The notes under the pieces were generated by a model, which saw only the letters and a list, made by a program, of their open reading frames with translations, ran no database searches and was not told where the DNA came from. Of a stretch of 10,478 nucleotides of DNA, positions 1 to 7,568 are shown piece after piece; position 1 is the stretch's first letter; every line of letters begins with the position of its first letter. Position numbers and translations under genes: made by a program. The DNA is from Cryomorphaceae bacterium (lineage in GTDB: Bacteria > Bacteroidota > Bacteroidia > Flavobacteriales > Schleiferiaceae), in the NCBI GenBank assembly GCA_949547975.1, contig CATITW010000190.1, positions 1 to 10,478 of the forward strand, given 5' to 3'.

Positions 1-828
1 GACTACCGCCTGTTCATGCGCAACGAAACTTGTGAGTTCATTTCGAATGAAACCACTGTGAATTTTGTGTCCTTCCCGACGCTGAACATCTTACCAGGTG
101 ATTCTTTGGGTCTTTGTGTTTATGACAGCTTACTAGTTTCCTTACAGTCCAACGCGTTGAACTTTGCATGGAACGGTGGACTATTTGTAGGTAAGCAAAA
201 CTTCCTAAGTGTTCCTGGACAATATGTGATTGAGGCGTATGGAATCAATCAGTGTCGTACGGTGGATACACTGGATGTTTACAACTATACTCTTGTTGCG
301 ACGGCTTCAGCTTCTCCACAGGTGATCAGCCCGGGAGAGTCTACGACGTTGAGTTCAAATGGTGGTGTGAGCTACTACTGGTTCGCAGATTCGCCTTCGA
401 GCTACAGTAACCAGCTCGGTGAGAGCACGCTAGCACTTCCAACAGAAGATACGACGACCTACTTTATTCAGGTCGAGGACATCAACGGCTGTACAGATAC
501 GGCTAGCGTGATGGTATATGTTCAAGAGCAAGATTCGGCAACGATTTATGCCGAGACTTACGGCAACATCCAGAATGTGATTACGCCAAACAGTGACGGT
601 ATGAATGACGTGCTTGATCTAAGTTCAGTAACGGCGGGTGATGATTGTTCTTTCAAAGTGTATACTCGCTGGGGTACGCCGGTGTATGAGCAAGACATTT
701 ACACAAACAATTGGGGCGGAACCACAGACGGTGGAGCGCAGTTAGAAGACGGCACCTATTACTTCGTGCTCAGTTTCGATAACGTGATTCGCGTGAAAGG
801 TCCGGTAACCATCCTAAACAACTTCTAA
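1..828 (+). CDS. T9SS-secreted surface protein with gliding-motility-type C-terminal domain (3' part, 5' end outside window)
   Basis: The frame is open from the first base, so only the last 275 residues are seen. The first Met in the window (position 16) is not credible as the start, because no signal peptide follows it. About residues 25-100 and 100-180 look like two Ig/PKD-like beta-sandwich modules: each has an NGG segment and a conserved Cys near its end (in NQCRT and NGCTDT), as is common in Bacteroidota adhesins. Residues from about 190 to the end match the CHU_C / type B T9SS sorting domain. The marks are NVITPNSDGMND, then VYTRWGTPVYE, then a W-G-G-T-x-D-G segment, LEDGTYYFVL and a final beta strand ending at VTILNNF. 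Proteins of this family cross the outer membrane through T9SS and stay on the surface or are released. The PorP/SprF gene begins 2 nt after the stop, which suggests cotranscription and a cargo-partner relation. The binding target or enzymatic activity cannot be judged without the missing N-terminus. Confidence 0.9.
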   Translation, partial: DYRLFMRNETCEFISNETTVNFVSFPTLNILPGDSLGLCVYDSLLVSLQSNALNFAWNGGLFVGKQNFLSVPGQYVIEAYGINQCRTVDTLDVYNYTLVATASASPQVISPGESTTLSSNGGVSYYWFADSPSSYSNQLGESTLALPTEDTTTYFIQVEDINGCTDTASVMVYVQEQDSATIYAETYGNIQNVITPNSDGMNDVLDLSSVTAGDDCSFKVYTRWGTPVYEQDIYTNNWGGTTDGGAQLEDGTYYFVLSFDNVIRVKGPVTILNNF

Positions 829-830
829 GC

Positions 831-2390
831 ATGAAAAAGTCACTATTATTAGCAGCGCTACTGTTCGGAAGTTGGGCGGCAAACGCACAGCAATTGCCAC
901 TGGTTTCGAACTATTTAAATACTGCATACCTGTTCAATCCTGCATTTAGCGGCATCGAAGGGAAAACGGAAATCACCGTATTGAACCGTCGTCAGTGGAC
1001 CAACATTGAAGGTGCACCTGAGACCCAATTCATGGCGTTTAACGGCAACCAAAACGATCTGAAGTTCGGATACAGTGGTTATGCCTTCAACGATGTAACC
1101 GATATCGTTTCTCGCAGTGGATTCTATGGATCGTACGCGTGGCACGTGAAATTTACGGATGAGAACAGCCTCAGCTTAGGTATGGGTGCTGGATATGTGA
1201 ACAACACCATCAACGTGGGTGGAATTCGTGTACAAGACGAGATGGATCCAGTGTTGTTCCGTCAGCTCAATAGCGGAAAATTTGATCTGAACTTTGGTTT
1301 CAATCTTCGCTTCGGTGACTTCAGCTTTGGTGCCGCAGTACCGAACCTACTGGCTCCGGCTGTAGACTTCAGCGACAATTTCAACAGCCCGTTTGCCTAC
1401 CAGTACCAGCGTCACTATGTGGTAAATACGCAGTACGACGTAGAAATGCAAAAAGGCCTTATGACATTGAGCCCTTATGTTACAGTTCGTGCAAACGAAG
1501 TGACCATTCCACAGGTGGATGCCGGTTTGATGTTCAACCATAAGGAGTACTTCTTTATCGGTGCAGCTTACCGCTCTTCTTATGCGGTCACCGGGAATGC
1601 AGGTGTGCATTTGACAGAAAACCTATCGTTAGGCTATGCATACGATTTCTCCTTGAATACCTACGGGTTCGCTCTTGGAAATTCGCACGAGTTCATGTTG
1701 CGTTACACGTTCGGTGAGAGCAAGAAGGACAAGCGTCTAGAGAATGAAATTAAGAAGCTCAAAGACCGTCAGCGTCGTCAGAGTGGTGATCTTGAGGATC
1801 TACTGAACGACCGTATGGATGAGTTGAAAGATGAATTGGAAGCGCAATCTAAAGAGTTGATCAACGCGGAGAAGGAGTCGATGAAACAAGAGATTTCTGA
1901 GGCGGCATCGAAAGCTGCTTCTGAGGCGGCAACTGAGGCAGCGAGCAACAACGCGATGAACCCACAGAATGGCATGAACACAGGCGGTCAGCAGAACCTA
2001 CAGAACGGTACTGCGAACACTGCAGGTGGTCAAAACACGGGCGGTTCAAATGCTGCTCAAGGACAGAATGCGTATCCACAAACGCCAGCTGCAGGGTCGG
2101 TAAACAGCAACATTAAAGGTTATGATCCAAACCAGTACGCTGGAAACGTTCAGGCCGGCTCGCAAGGGTACTATGTAACTGCTGGGGTATTCGGTTCAAG
2201 AAACAACGCAGTGAAACTACAGAACAGACTACGTTCGCAAGGTGTAGGAGCAGATGTGTTCCAAGACCCGAACAACAGCATGTACTACGTATTCTTGTTG
2301 AAGTTCACAAACTACCAAGCGGCACAACAAGCGCGCGATACTGGCTTTAACGGTCAGTACGGCGGTAAGCTTTGGATCAAAGTGCTGTAA
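831..2390 (+). CDS. PorP/SprF-family T9SS outer-membrane protein with coiled-coil and C-terminal SPOR domain
   Basis: This is a 519-residue protein. Residues 1-19 form a signal peptide (MKK, hydrophobic core, ANA before QQ). Residues 20 to about 293 are the PorP/SprF-type beta-barrel region. It opens with a segment like NYLNTAYLFNPAFSG, has RRQW near residue 54, and then alternating Gly/aromatic strands ending at HEFMLRYTFG. Family members are about 300 residues long and sit in the outer membrane, where they help T9SS export or anchor partner proteins with type B sorting domains. This one continues for over 200 residues. About 295-355 is a charged coiled coil rich in K, E and D. Residues 356-371 are four Ser/Thr-Glu/Lys-Ala-Ala tetrads. 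About 373-440 is a flexible Asn/Gln/Gly/Ala-rich linker. About 443-519 resembles a SPOR domain (YYVTAGVFGSRNNAVKLQNRL, then YYVFLLKF and LWIKVL). SPOR domains bind peptidoglycan stripped of stem peptides, so I infer the tail reaches the cell wall. ATG start 2 nt after the upstream stop; terminator follows. Confidence 0.92.
   Translation: MKKSLLLAALLFGSWAANAQQLPLVSNYLNTAYLFNPAFSGIEGKTEITVLNRRQWTNIEGAPETQFMAFNGNQNDLKFGYSGYAFNDVTDIVSRSGFYGSYAWHVKFTDENSLSLGMGAGYVNNTINVGGIRVQDEMDPVLFRQLNSGKFDLNFGFNLRFGDFSFGAAVPNLLAPAVDFSDNFNSPFAYQYQRHYVVNTQYDVEMQKGLMTLSPYVTVRANEVTIPQVDAGLMFNHKEYFFIGAAYRSSYAVTGNAGVHLTENLSLGYAYDFSLNTYGFALGNSHEFMLRYTFGESKKDKRLENEIKKLKDRQRRQSGDLEDLLNDRMDELKDELEAQSKELINAEKESMKQEISEAASKAASEAATEAASNNAMNPQNGMNTGGQQNLQNGTANTAGGQNTGGSNAAQGQNAYPQTPAAGSVNSNIKGYDPNQYAGNVQAGSQGYYVTAGVFGSRNNAVKLQNRLRSQGVGADVFQDPNNSMYYVFLLKFTNYQAAQQARDTGFNGQYGGKLWIKVL
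1896..1943 (+). repeat. In-frame tetrapeptide repeat (S/T-E/K-A-A x4) in the PorP/SprF extension
   Basis: Four consecutive 12-nt units encode SEAA, SKAA, SEAA and TEAA (residues 356-371). The first and third units are identical at DNA level (TCTGAGGCGGCA at 1896 and 1920). The Ala-rich period of four favours an extended helix continuing the preceding coiled coil. This looks like a small internal expansion rather than a mobile repeat. Confidence 0.6.
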
Positions 2391-2416
2391 AAGCGCTAGA
2401 TCATCATCAAGCAAAA

Positions 2417-2451
2417 GCCCCCTGAGATGAAGTTCTCAGGGGGCTTTTTTT
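2417..2451 (+). terminator. Rho-independent terminator after the PorP/SprF gene
   Basis: A perfect 11-bp GC-rich stem (GCCCCCTGAGA at 2417-2427 pairing with TCTCAGGGGGC at 2434-2444) has a 6-nt loop and is followed by seven T. It lies 26 nt after the PorP/SprF stop. Four A at 2413-2416 precede the stem. On the minus strand the hairpin is therefore followed by only TTTT, so it may also act weakly as the terminator of the converging fbp-mfd-DinB operon, whose last stop codon lies at 2492. No other hairpin is evident in the 101-nt convergent gap. Confidence 0.93.
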
Positions 2452-2491
2452 GTGGTATTAAAAAGGGTAGACCGGCGGATCCGAGCGATGT

Positions 2492-3124
2492 TTATTCGCC
2501 TTCTTTGGGCGCCGTTGGGAAGATGAGGTCGGAGTTTTTAGAAGTTTCTTCTGCGAGTCGACCGCCTTTTAAAATGCGCTCTGCTTGCTGAATGTGGCGT
2601 GCGATGTGCGGAATGATCAGCTCAAGAGCGGTGATGCTTTCGAGTTTGAGCACCGGGATAAGACTTGTGATTTTCGTACGTCGCAAATCTAGACTTACCG
2701 GTAAAATGCGGACTATTTTCTCGAGCTGATCGAGGTCCGAAATGAAGTTTTCCATCACTTTTTGCGGGGCAATCTTTAAATCGCTGTTAGTGAGTCGACG
2801 CGGCTGTACGCGTTTCGGCGATTTCATGCGTGATGAAGTGTTCGGGCCCATCGCTTGGCGCAGTTTCCCAGCGATCCAGGAAAGTTTTAGAGTGGTGCTC
2901 GTTGCAGCGTTTTCAGTTCTACACACTATGGTGAGTTGCGGAAGATAATGCTCGGCAGTGTTGTTCAGGTGCTCAATACATTCTATCGCCGACCATAGTT
3001 CGCCTTCTGGAATGAACAAGAGCTCTTGGTCTTCGAGATAATAAAAGAGCCGCTGAAAGTCCTCGCGCGCTTGTTGAATTTCTTGAAGTCTACTTTCGAT
3101 GTACTGTTCTACGGTGCATTTCAT
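2492..3124 (-). CDS. DinB/YfiT-fold putative metal-dependent protein
   Basis: This is a 210-residue, mostly helical soluble protein without signal peptide or membrane segment. The pattern fits the DinB-like four-helix-bundle superfamily. LWSAIECIEHLNNT (residues 43-56) supplies the first metal ligand, His52. PHIARHIQQAERI (172-184) supplies an HxxxH pair, His173 and His177, at the usual spacing for the second and third ligands. A basic, low-order stretch rich in K, R and P lies between about 98 and 112. Family members bind a divalent metal; some transfer or hydrolyse low-molecular-weight thiols, but the substrate here is unknown. The start ATG overlaps the mfd stop as ATGA, so translation is probably coupled to mfd and the gene is the last of the fbp-mfd operon. 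A separate terminator is not clear; the shared hairpin at 2417-2444 is the candidate. The superfamily call is fairly sure, the function is not. Confidence 0.8.
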   Translation of the reverse strand: MKCTVEQYIESRLQEIQQAREDFQRLFYYLEDQELLFIPEGELWSAIECIEHLNNTAEHYLPQLTIVCRTENAATSTTLKLSWIAGKLRQAMGPNTSSRMKSPKRVQPRRLTNSDLKIAPQKVMENFISDLDQLEKIVRILPVSLDLRRTKITSLIPVLKLESITALELIIPHIARHIQQAERILKGGRLAEETSKNSDLIFPTAPKEGE

Positions 3125-6100
3125 AGCGTTGCGGTATTCATTTCAGTAATGGAAGAGAAGATGTGGTATACTTGGTCTAAAGCGGTGATGTCGGTGGCGA
3201 CAAAGGTGAGTTTCTCGCCCTTTTGTTTCACCTGAACCTGGCGCGGATTCCGTTGCAAATAGCTCAGTACGCTCGAGAAAATAGGCAGTTGGTAATAGTC
3301 GCTGTTGTTTTCCGCGGCAAAGTGTCCGATAAGTTTTCCGCTTTTAATGATAAGTTTGGTGAAGCCTATGTGGCGTGCGGCCCATTTGATGCGAACACTG
3401 TGCAAAAGGGTTTGTACCGGCTGTGGGATAGGACCGAATCGATCTTCGAGTTCCAAGGCGAAGAATTGCAACTCCTCTTCCGTCGTTAGCTCGCCGAGTC
3501 TCTGGTAGAGTTTCAGGCGCTCCTCGATGTTGTTGACATAATGGTCGGGAATCATGAGCTCTAGGTCGGTGTCGATCTGTACGTCATCCACATAGTCGGA
3601 GCCTAAGGTTTTCTCCTTCTTCTCGTACAAGTCCTTGAATTCGTTCTCTTTCAGTTCCTTTACGGTTTCTGCCAATATTTTCTGGTAGGTGTCGAAGCCC
3701 ATGTCTGAGATGAATCCGCTTTGTTCGCCGCCTAACATGTCTCCTGCGCCGCGTATCTCGAGGTCTTTCATGGCAATTTTGAATCCTGAGCCGAGGTCCG
3801 TGAATTGTTCCAAAGCGCGCAGTCTTTTCCTCGCCTCTTCAGTTAGTGTAGAGATCGGTGGAGTGACCAGTTTACAAAAGGCCTTGACGTTTGAGCGTCC
3901 CACGCGACCGCGCATCTGGTGCAGATCGGACATGCCGAAGTGGTTCGCGTTATTTATGATGATGGTGTTCGCGTTTGGAACGTCCAGTCCACTTTCAATG
4001 ATGGAGGTAGCTACTAAGACGTCGTATTTGCCGTCCATAAAGTCGAGCATTACTTTCTCGAGCTTTTTACCGTCCATTTGTCCGTGTCCGATGGCGATCC
4101 GAGCATCCGGCACCAAGCGCTGGACCATGCCGGCGACTTCTTGAATGTTGCTGACGCGGTTGTTGATGAAAAATACTTGTCCACCGCGCTGGATTTCATA
4201 GCTGATCGAATCTCGGATGGTTTCTTCATGGAAGCCGATGAGCTCGGTTTCTATAGGTTGGCGGTTGGGTGGTGGCGTGGTCATGACGCTGAGGTCACGC
4301 GCGGCCATTAGGGAAAATTGTAAAGTGCGGGGGATAGGAGTTGCCGTGAGGGTAAGGGTGTCCACGTTTACTTTTAGCGTCTTGATCTTGTCCTTGACTC
4401 CGACACCGAATTTTTGCTCCTCATCGACGATCAGTAGACCAAGGTCCTTGTATTCCACGGTCTTGCTCACGAGTTTGTGCGTACCGATCAAAATATCAAT
4501 CTTTCCTTCGGCCAATTTTTTCAAGGTGTCGCGTTGCTGTCCAGCACTGCGGAATCTGTTGATGTAATCTACAGTCACCGGGAATCCTTCGAGGCGTTGA
4601 CTAAAGGTTTTGAAGTGCTGGAACGCCAGGACAGTGGTGGGCACTAAAATGGCCACCTGTTTGCCGTTAGCTACGGCTTTGAAGGCAGCGCGAATGGCAA
4701 TTTCTGTTTTACCGAAACCTACGTCGCCACAGATTAGACGGTCCATCGGCATGGCGCTTTCCATGTCTTTTTTGACAGCTTCGGTAGCGCTTACTTGGTC
4801 CGGGGTATCCTCGTACAAAAAACTTGCCTCGAGCTCGTGCTGCAAATACCCGTCCGGGGCGCAGGCAAAACCGATCGCCTCCTTGCGCTTCGCATAGAGC
4901 TGGATCAGGTCAAATGCAATCTTCTTAACCTTCGCTTTGGTCTTCTTTTTCAACGTCTGCCACTGCGCACTTCCAAGCTTGTGTAGGGAAGGTGCCGTGC
5001 CGTCTTTTCCGTTGTATTTCGAGATTTTGTGCAGCGAATGAATGCTTACATACAAGATGTCATTATCTCTATAGACCAATTTTATCGCCTCCTGTACCGT
5101 GCCATTGTTGTCCACCTTCTGGAGTCCTCCGAACTTTCCAACCCCATGATCCACGTGCGTCACATAGTCGCCGAACTCCAAGGAGTTGAGCTGCTCTAGG
5201 GTGATGGCTTGCTTTTTCTGCGCACCGTTTTTGATGTTGAAGCGCTGGTAGCGGTCAAAGATCTGGTGGTCGGTATAGACAAAGATTCCTGTGTCGCGAT
5301 CCTCAAACCCTTCATGCAACGCGACTTGTGTGGTTGCGTAGTTGGGGTACAGCTGCAGGTCCTCGAAGATGGCATGGAATCGGCCAATCTGCTTGGGGTT
5401 GGAGCACATCAAAATGGTAGAGATGCCGCTCTTTTCTGCATTGAGTAGCGTTTGTGCGAGCAGAGGGAAGTCTTTGTTGAACGCGCGCTGAGGTAGGGCG
5501 TTACTCTCTAGGGTGGTGGAGTTCCATTCTGCTCTGCCGTACTCCACGCGCATGTATTCCATGAGGTTTCTGCGCAGGGCATCTCCGGATAAGAACAACT
5601 CCGCTGGGGTGGCACGCTTTAGAGTGGGGGCGAGTTCACTGTAGGCTTCGTCGGCGAGCTCCATGAGTCGGTCCAAGCCGCTGATCAGAAGCGAAGGGCT
5701 GTCGATCCAAACGGTGGTGTCTTTCGGTAGGTAGGATAAAAAGGAAGCACGGGATTCCAAGAACGTCTTGTTTTCAACGTTCGGCACGATGCTCATTTTT
5801 GTGGCCTTACCGATGGTGCGCTGATTTTCGATGTCAAAATAGCGGATGCTCTCGACTTCATCATCGAAAAACTCTACGCGGTAGGGGTGGTCTTTCGAGA
5901 AGGAAAAGATGTCGACGATGCCTCCGCGCACAGAGAATTGGCCTGGGGAGGTGACGAAATCTACCCGTTCGAACTGGTATTCAAACAGGGTTTCATTTAA
6001 AAAGTCAAGCGTGATTTTTTCACCGAGATTAAGTTTCAGGGTGTTGGTTTCCAGTTCCTTGCGTGTGACTACTTTTTCGAACAGCGCCTCGGTATAGGTG

Positions 6101-6468
6101 ATGACTAAAGGGGCGCGGCGGCGCGAGCTCAAATGATTCAGTACCTCTGCGCGCAGCAAGACATTTGCATTGTCCGTTTGCTCCATCTGATAAGGACGGC
6201 GGTAGGACGCGGGGTAAAAGTAGCAAGGCGTTTTGCCCAATAACTTTTCCAAGTCGTTTTGCAAGTAGGCGGCTTCCTCTTTGCTCGAAGCGATCAAAAG
6301 CTGAGCGCTGGAGGTTTTGAGGTAGGTGGCTGCAGCTAAAACGGCAGTATGTGAGCCCCCGGCAGTCGCAAATCCTATGGCAGGTTTTGCACCGGTACTG
6401 AGCGCTTGCGAAAGCTGTTGCGTTAAGGGGTGATTTTCGTAGTGAGCTAATAAATCCGCCAGTTCCAA
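3121..6468 (-). CDS. mfd: Transcription-repair coupling factor Mfd
   Basis: Mfd is a DNA translocase that removes RNA polymerase stalled at lesions and recruits UvrA for nucleotide excision repair. The 1115-residue length is normal for the family. In order: an N-terminal UvrB-like module (about 1-330) whose Walker A region (GFATAGGSH, near residue 32) is degenerate, as usual in Mfd, with the conserved QFSVRGGIVDIF segment; an RNA-polymerase-interacting CarD-like domain from about 430 (LEFGDYVTHVDHGVGKFGGL); then two RecA-like motor domains. These carry Walker A GDVGFGKT (581-588), DEEQ (682-685), TATPIPRTLQ, the AARDLS segment, IESGLDVP and QMRGRVGR (GRVGR at 854-858). A C-terminal TRCF domain follows from about 955. 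The predicted start is TTG, 2 nt after the fbp stop. No ATG or GTG lies near it in frame, and the next Met is near residue 94, inside the UvrB-like module. Translation probably depends on coupling with fbp. The stop overlaps the next gene (ATGA). Confidence 0.97.
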   Translation of the reverse strand: MELADLLAHYENHPLTQQLSQALSTGAKPAIGFATAGGSHTAVLAAATYLKTSSAQLLIASSKEEAAYLQNDLEKLLGKTPCYFYPASYRRPYQMEQTDNANVLLRAEVLNHLSSRRRAPLVITYTEALFEKVVTRKELETNTLKLNLGEKITLDFLNETLFEYQFERVDFVTSPGQFSVRGGIVDIFSFSKDHPYRVEFFDDEVESIRYFDIENQRTIGKATKMSIVPNVENKTFLESRASFLSYLPKDTTVWIDSPSLLISGLDRLMELADEAYSELAPTLKRATPAELFLSGDALRRNLMEYMRVEYGRAEWNSTTLESNALPQRAFNKDFPLLAQTLLNAEKSGISTILMCSNPKQIGRFHAIFEDLQLYPNYATTQVALHEGFEDRDTGIFVYTDHQIFDRYQRFNIKNGAQKKQAITLEQLNSLEFGDYVTHVDHGVGKFGGLQKVDNNGTVQEAIKLVYRDNDILYVSIHSLHKISKYNGKDGTAPSLHKLGSAQWQTLKKKTKAKVKKIAFDLIQLYAKRKEAIGFACAPDGYLQHELEASFLYEDTPDQVSATEAVKKDMESAMPMDRLICGDVGFGKTEIAIRAAFKAVANGKQVAILVPTTVLAFQHFKTFSQRLEGFPVTVDYINRFRSAGQQRDTLKKLAEGKIDILIGTHKLVSKTVEYKDLGLLIVDEEQKFGVGVKDKIKTLKVNVDTLTLTATPIPRTLQFSLMAARDLSVMTTPPPNRQPIETELIGFHEETIRDSISYEIQRGGQVFFINNRVSNIQEVAGMVQRLVPDARIAIGHGQMDGKKLEKVMLDFMDGKYDVLVATSIIESGLDVPNANTIIINNANHFGMSDLHQMRGRVGRSNVKAFCKLVTPPISTLTEEARKRLRALEQFTDLGSGFKIAMKDLEIRGAGDMLGGEQSGFISDMGFDTYQKILAETVKELKENEFKDLYEKKEKTLGSDYVDDVQIDTDLELMIPDHYVNNIEERLKLYQRLGELTTEEELQFFALELEDRFGPIPQPVQTLLHSVRIKWAARHIGFTKLIIKSGKLIGHFAAENNSDYYQLPIFSSVLSYLQRNPRQVQVKQKGEKLTFVATDITALDQVYHIFSSITEMNTATL

Positions 6469-6470
6469 TC

Positions 6471-7481
6471 TTAGTCTTCGTATTCGCGTAAAAACGCATG
6501 GGCAGTTTCCACCATCGATGGAGAGCCGATGAAGAAGGGAACTCGCTCGTGCAATTCGCTCGGTTGAAGTTCCATGATTCGTCGCTTACCGTCGGTGGCA
6601 GTACCGCCTGCTTGTTCAACAATAAAGGCGAGTGGGTTGCACTCGTACAGGAGTCTTAACTTTCCTTTTGGGGCCATTGTTCCCGTGGGGTAAAGATAAA
6701 TCCCTCCTTTGATAAGATTGCGATGAAAATCAGAAACTAACGAGCCGATGTAGCGCGAAGTGTATGGACGTCCAGATGGTGCGTCGTACTCCTGGCAGTA
6801 TTTGATGTATTTCTTGACGCCCTCGGGAAAGTGCACGTAGTTTCCTTCGTTCACACTGTAGATTTTTCCGGGATCTGGGATTTGCATGTTGGGGTGGGAA
6901 AGACAGAAGACGCCGATGCTCGGATCTAAGGTGAATCCGTTCACGCCCGATCCTGTGGTGTACACGAGCATGGTCGAGGAGCCGTAGACGACATAGCCTG
7001 CTGCGACTTGCTTATCGCCGGGCTGGAGGAAATCTGCTGAGGTGACTGGGGTGCCTTGCGGGGTAACTCTACGGAAGATGGAGAAGATGGTTCCTACACT
7101 GACATTGACGTCGATATTGCTCGAGCCGTCGAGCGGGTCCATCAAAACGACATATTTCGCGTTGGAGTGGATCTCGTCGTCAAAGGCCACAAAGTGCTCT
7201 TCTTCTTCGGATGCAACACCACACACCTCTCCCATGCTGCGGAGTGCACGCATGAAGGTGTCGTTTGCGATGACGTCTAGTTTTTGTTGTGCTTCGCCTT
7301 GAATGTTGTCCTTGCCCATCGCGCCGAGAATGTCGGCGAGTCCTGCTTTGTTGATTTCGCGGTTAACGACTTTCGCGGCAAGTCGGATGGAGGTGAGGAG
7401 GTGGCTGAGCTCGCCCGTTGCAAACGGAACGTCTTTTTGGTTTTCGACGATGAACTCGCCGAGGGTGGTTGGTTGTACCAT
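6471..7481 (-). CDS. fbp: Fructose-1,6-bisphosphatase, class I
   Basis: The enzyme hydrolyses fructose 1,6-bisphosphate to fructose 6-phosphate and phosphate in gluconeogenesis, in the cytoplasm. From the ATG at 7481 it has 336 residues, normal for class I. Visible marks are ASEEEE (metal ligands near 92-93), the metal-binding [10 protein letters not shown] (115-124), SVNEGN (209-214), [13 protein letters not shown] (243-255), GGIYLYP (259-265) and [12 protein letters not shown] (272-283, with the substrate lysine and a metal-ligand glutamate). Numbering and motifs closely follow the animal enzymes, which supports this start. The frame is also open for 45 residues upstream, but that longer version (start at 7616) would overlap the divergent rsmA gene and its promoter, and it encodes no FBPase-like sequence. 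It is the first gene of the minus-strand operon; mfd begins 2 nt after its TAA stop. Allosteric AMP inhibition is typical of the family, but I did not verify the site here. Confidence 0.97.
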   Translation of the reverse strand: MVQPTTLGEFIVENQKDVPFATGELSHLLTSIRLAAKVVNREINKAGLADILGAMGKDNIQGEAQQKLDVIANDTFMRALRSMGEVCGVASEEEEHFVAFDDEIHSNAKYVVLMDPLDGSSNIDVNVSVGTIFSIFRRVTPQGTPVTSADFLQPGDKQVAAGYVVYGSSTMLVYTTGSGVNGFTLDPSIGVFCLSHPNMQIPDPGKIYSVNEGNYVHFPEGVKKYIKYCQEYDAPSGRPYTSRYIGSLVSDFHRNLIKGGIYLYPTGTMAPKGKLRLLYECNPLAFIVEQAGGTATDGKRRIMELQPSELHERVPFFIGSPSMVETAHAFLREYED

Positions 7482-7568
7482 GGTGAATGGTTTGTGGTTC
7501 TTGATAGGTGAGTGCAAGTTACACTTATTTAGAGGCAATGCGAATTTCAAAAGAGTACCTTTGCACCT
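7482..7568. promoter_or_regulatory. Divergent promoter region between fbp and rsmA
   Basis: This 87-nt spacer must serve both operons. Toward rsmA it contains a full match to the Bacteroidota -7 element (separate entry). Toward fbp the best candidate is the minus-strand sequence TAACTTGC (7521-7514), one T short of the TAnnTTTGC consensus, which would give a leader of roughly 25-30 nt. A minus-strand TTTTG (7552-7548) lies upstream but about 26 nt away, longer than the usual spacer, so the fbp promoter remains weakly supported. No clear Shine-Dalgarno sequence precedes either start. Confidence 0.6.
7556..7564 (+). promoter_or_regulatory. Bacteroidota-type -7 promoter element for rsmA
   Basis: TACCTTTGC matches the Bacteroidota primary sigma factor -7 consensus TAnnTTTGC at every fixed position. 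It ends only 4 nt before the rsmA ATG at 7569. A good TTG/TTTG -33 element is not seen at the usual distance; TTTAG at 7528-7532 is the nearest candidate. Transcription starting a few bases downstream of this box would give an rsmA mRNA with almost no leader. Confidence 0.6.

Noticed and set aside
2476..2483. Palindrome CGGATCCG in the convergent intergenic gap
   Set aside because: It is only eight bases with no T-run or flanking symmetry, which is expected by chance; the real terminator is at 2417-2451.
2492..3124. The possibility that the DinB-fold gene encodes the lesion-bypass DNA polymerase IV, also called DinB
   Set aside because: The protein has only 210 residues and shows the His ligands of the DinB/YfiT metal-binding fold, not Y-family polymerase motifs. 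The shared name is a coincidence of nomenclature.
3689..4144. A 151-codon plus-strand reading frame antisense to mfd
   Set aside because: It is opposite the conserved Mfd motor domain and has a low-complexity Ser/Met/Pro-rich product, so it is explained by codon bias of mfd on the other strand.
6029..6622. A 197-codon minus-strand reading frame across the fbp-mfd junction
   Set aside because: It lies in another frame over two well-supported genes, and its product is Arg/Cys/Ser/Pro-rich without any recognisable motif, as expected of a shadow frame.
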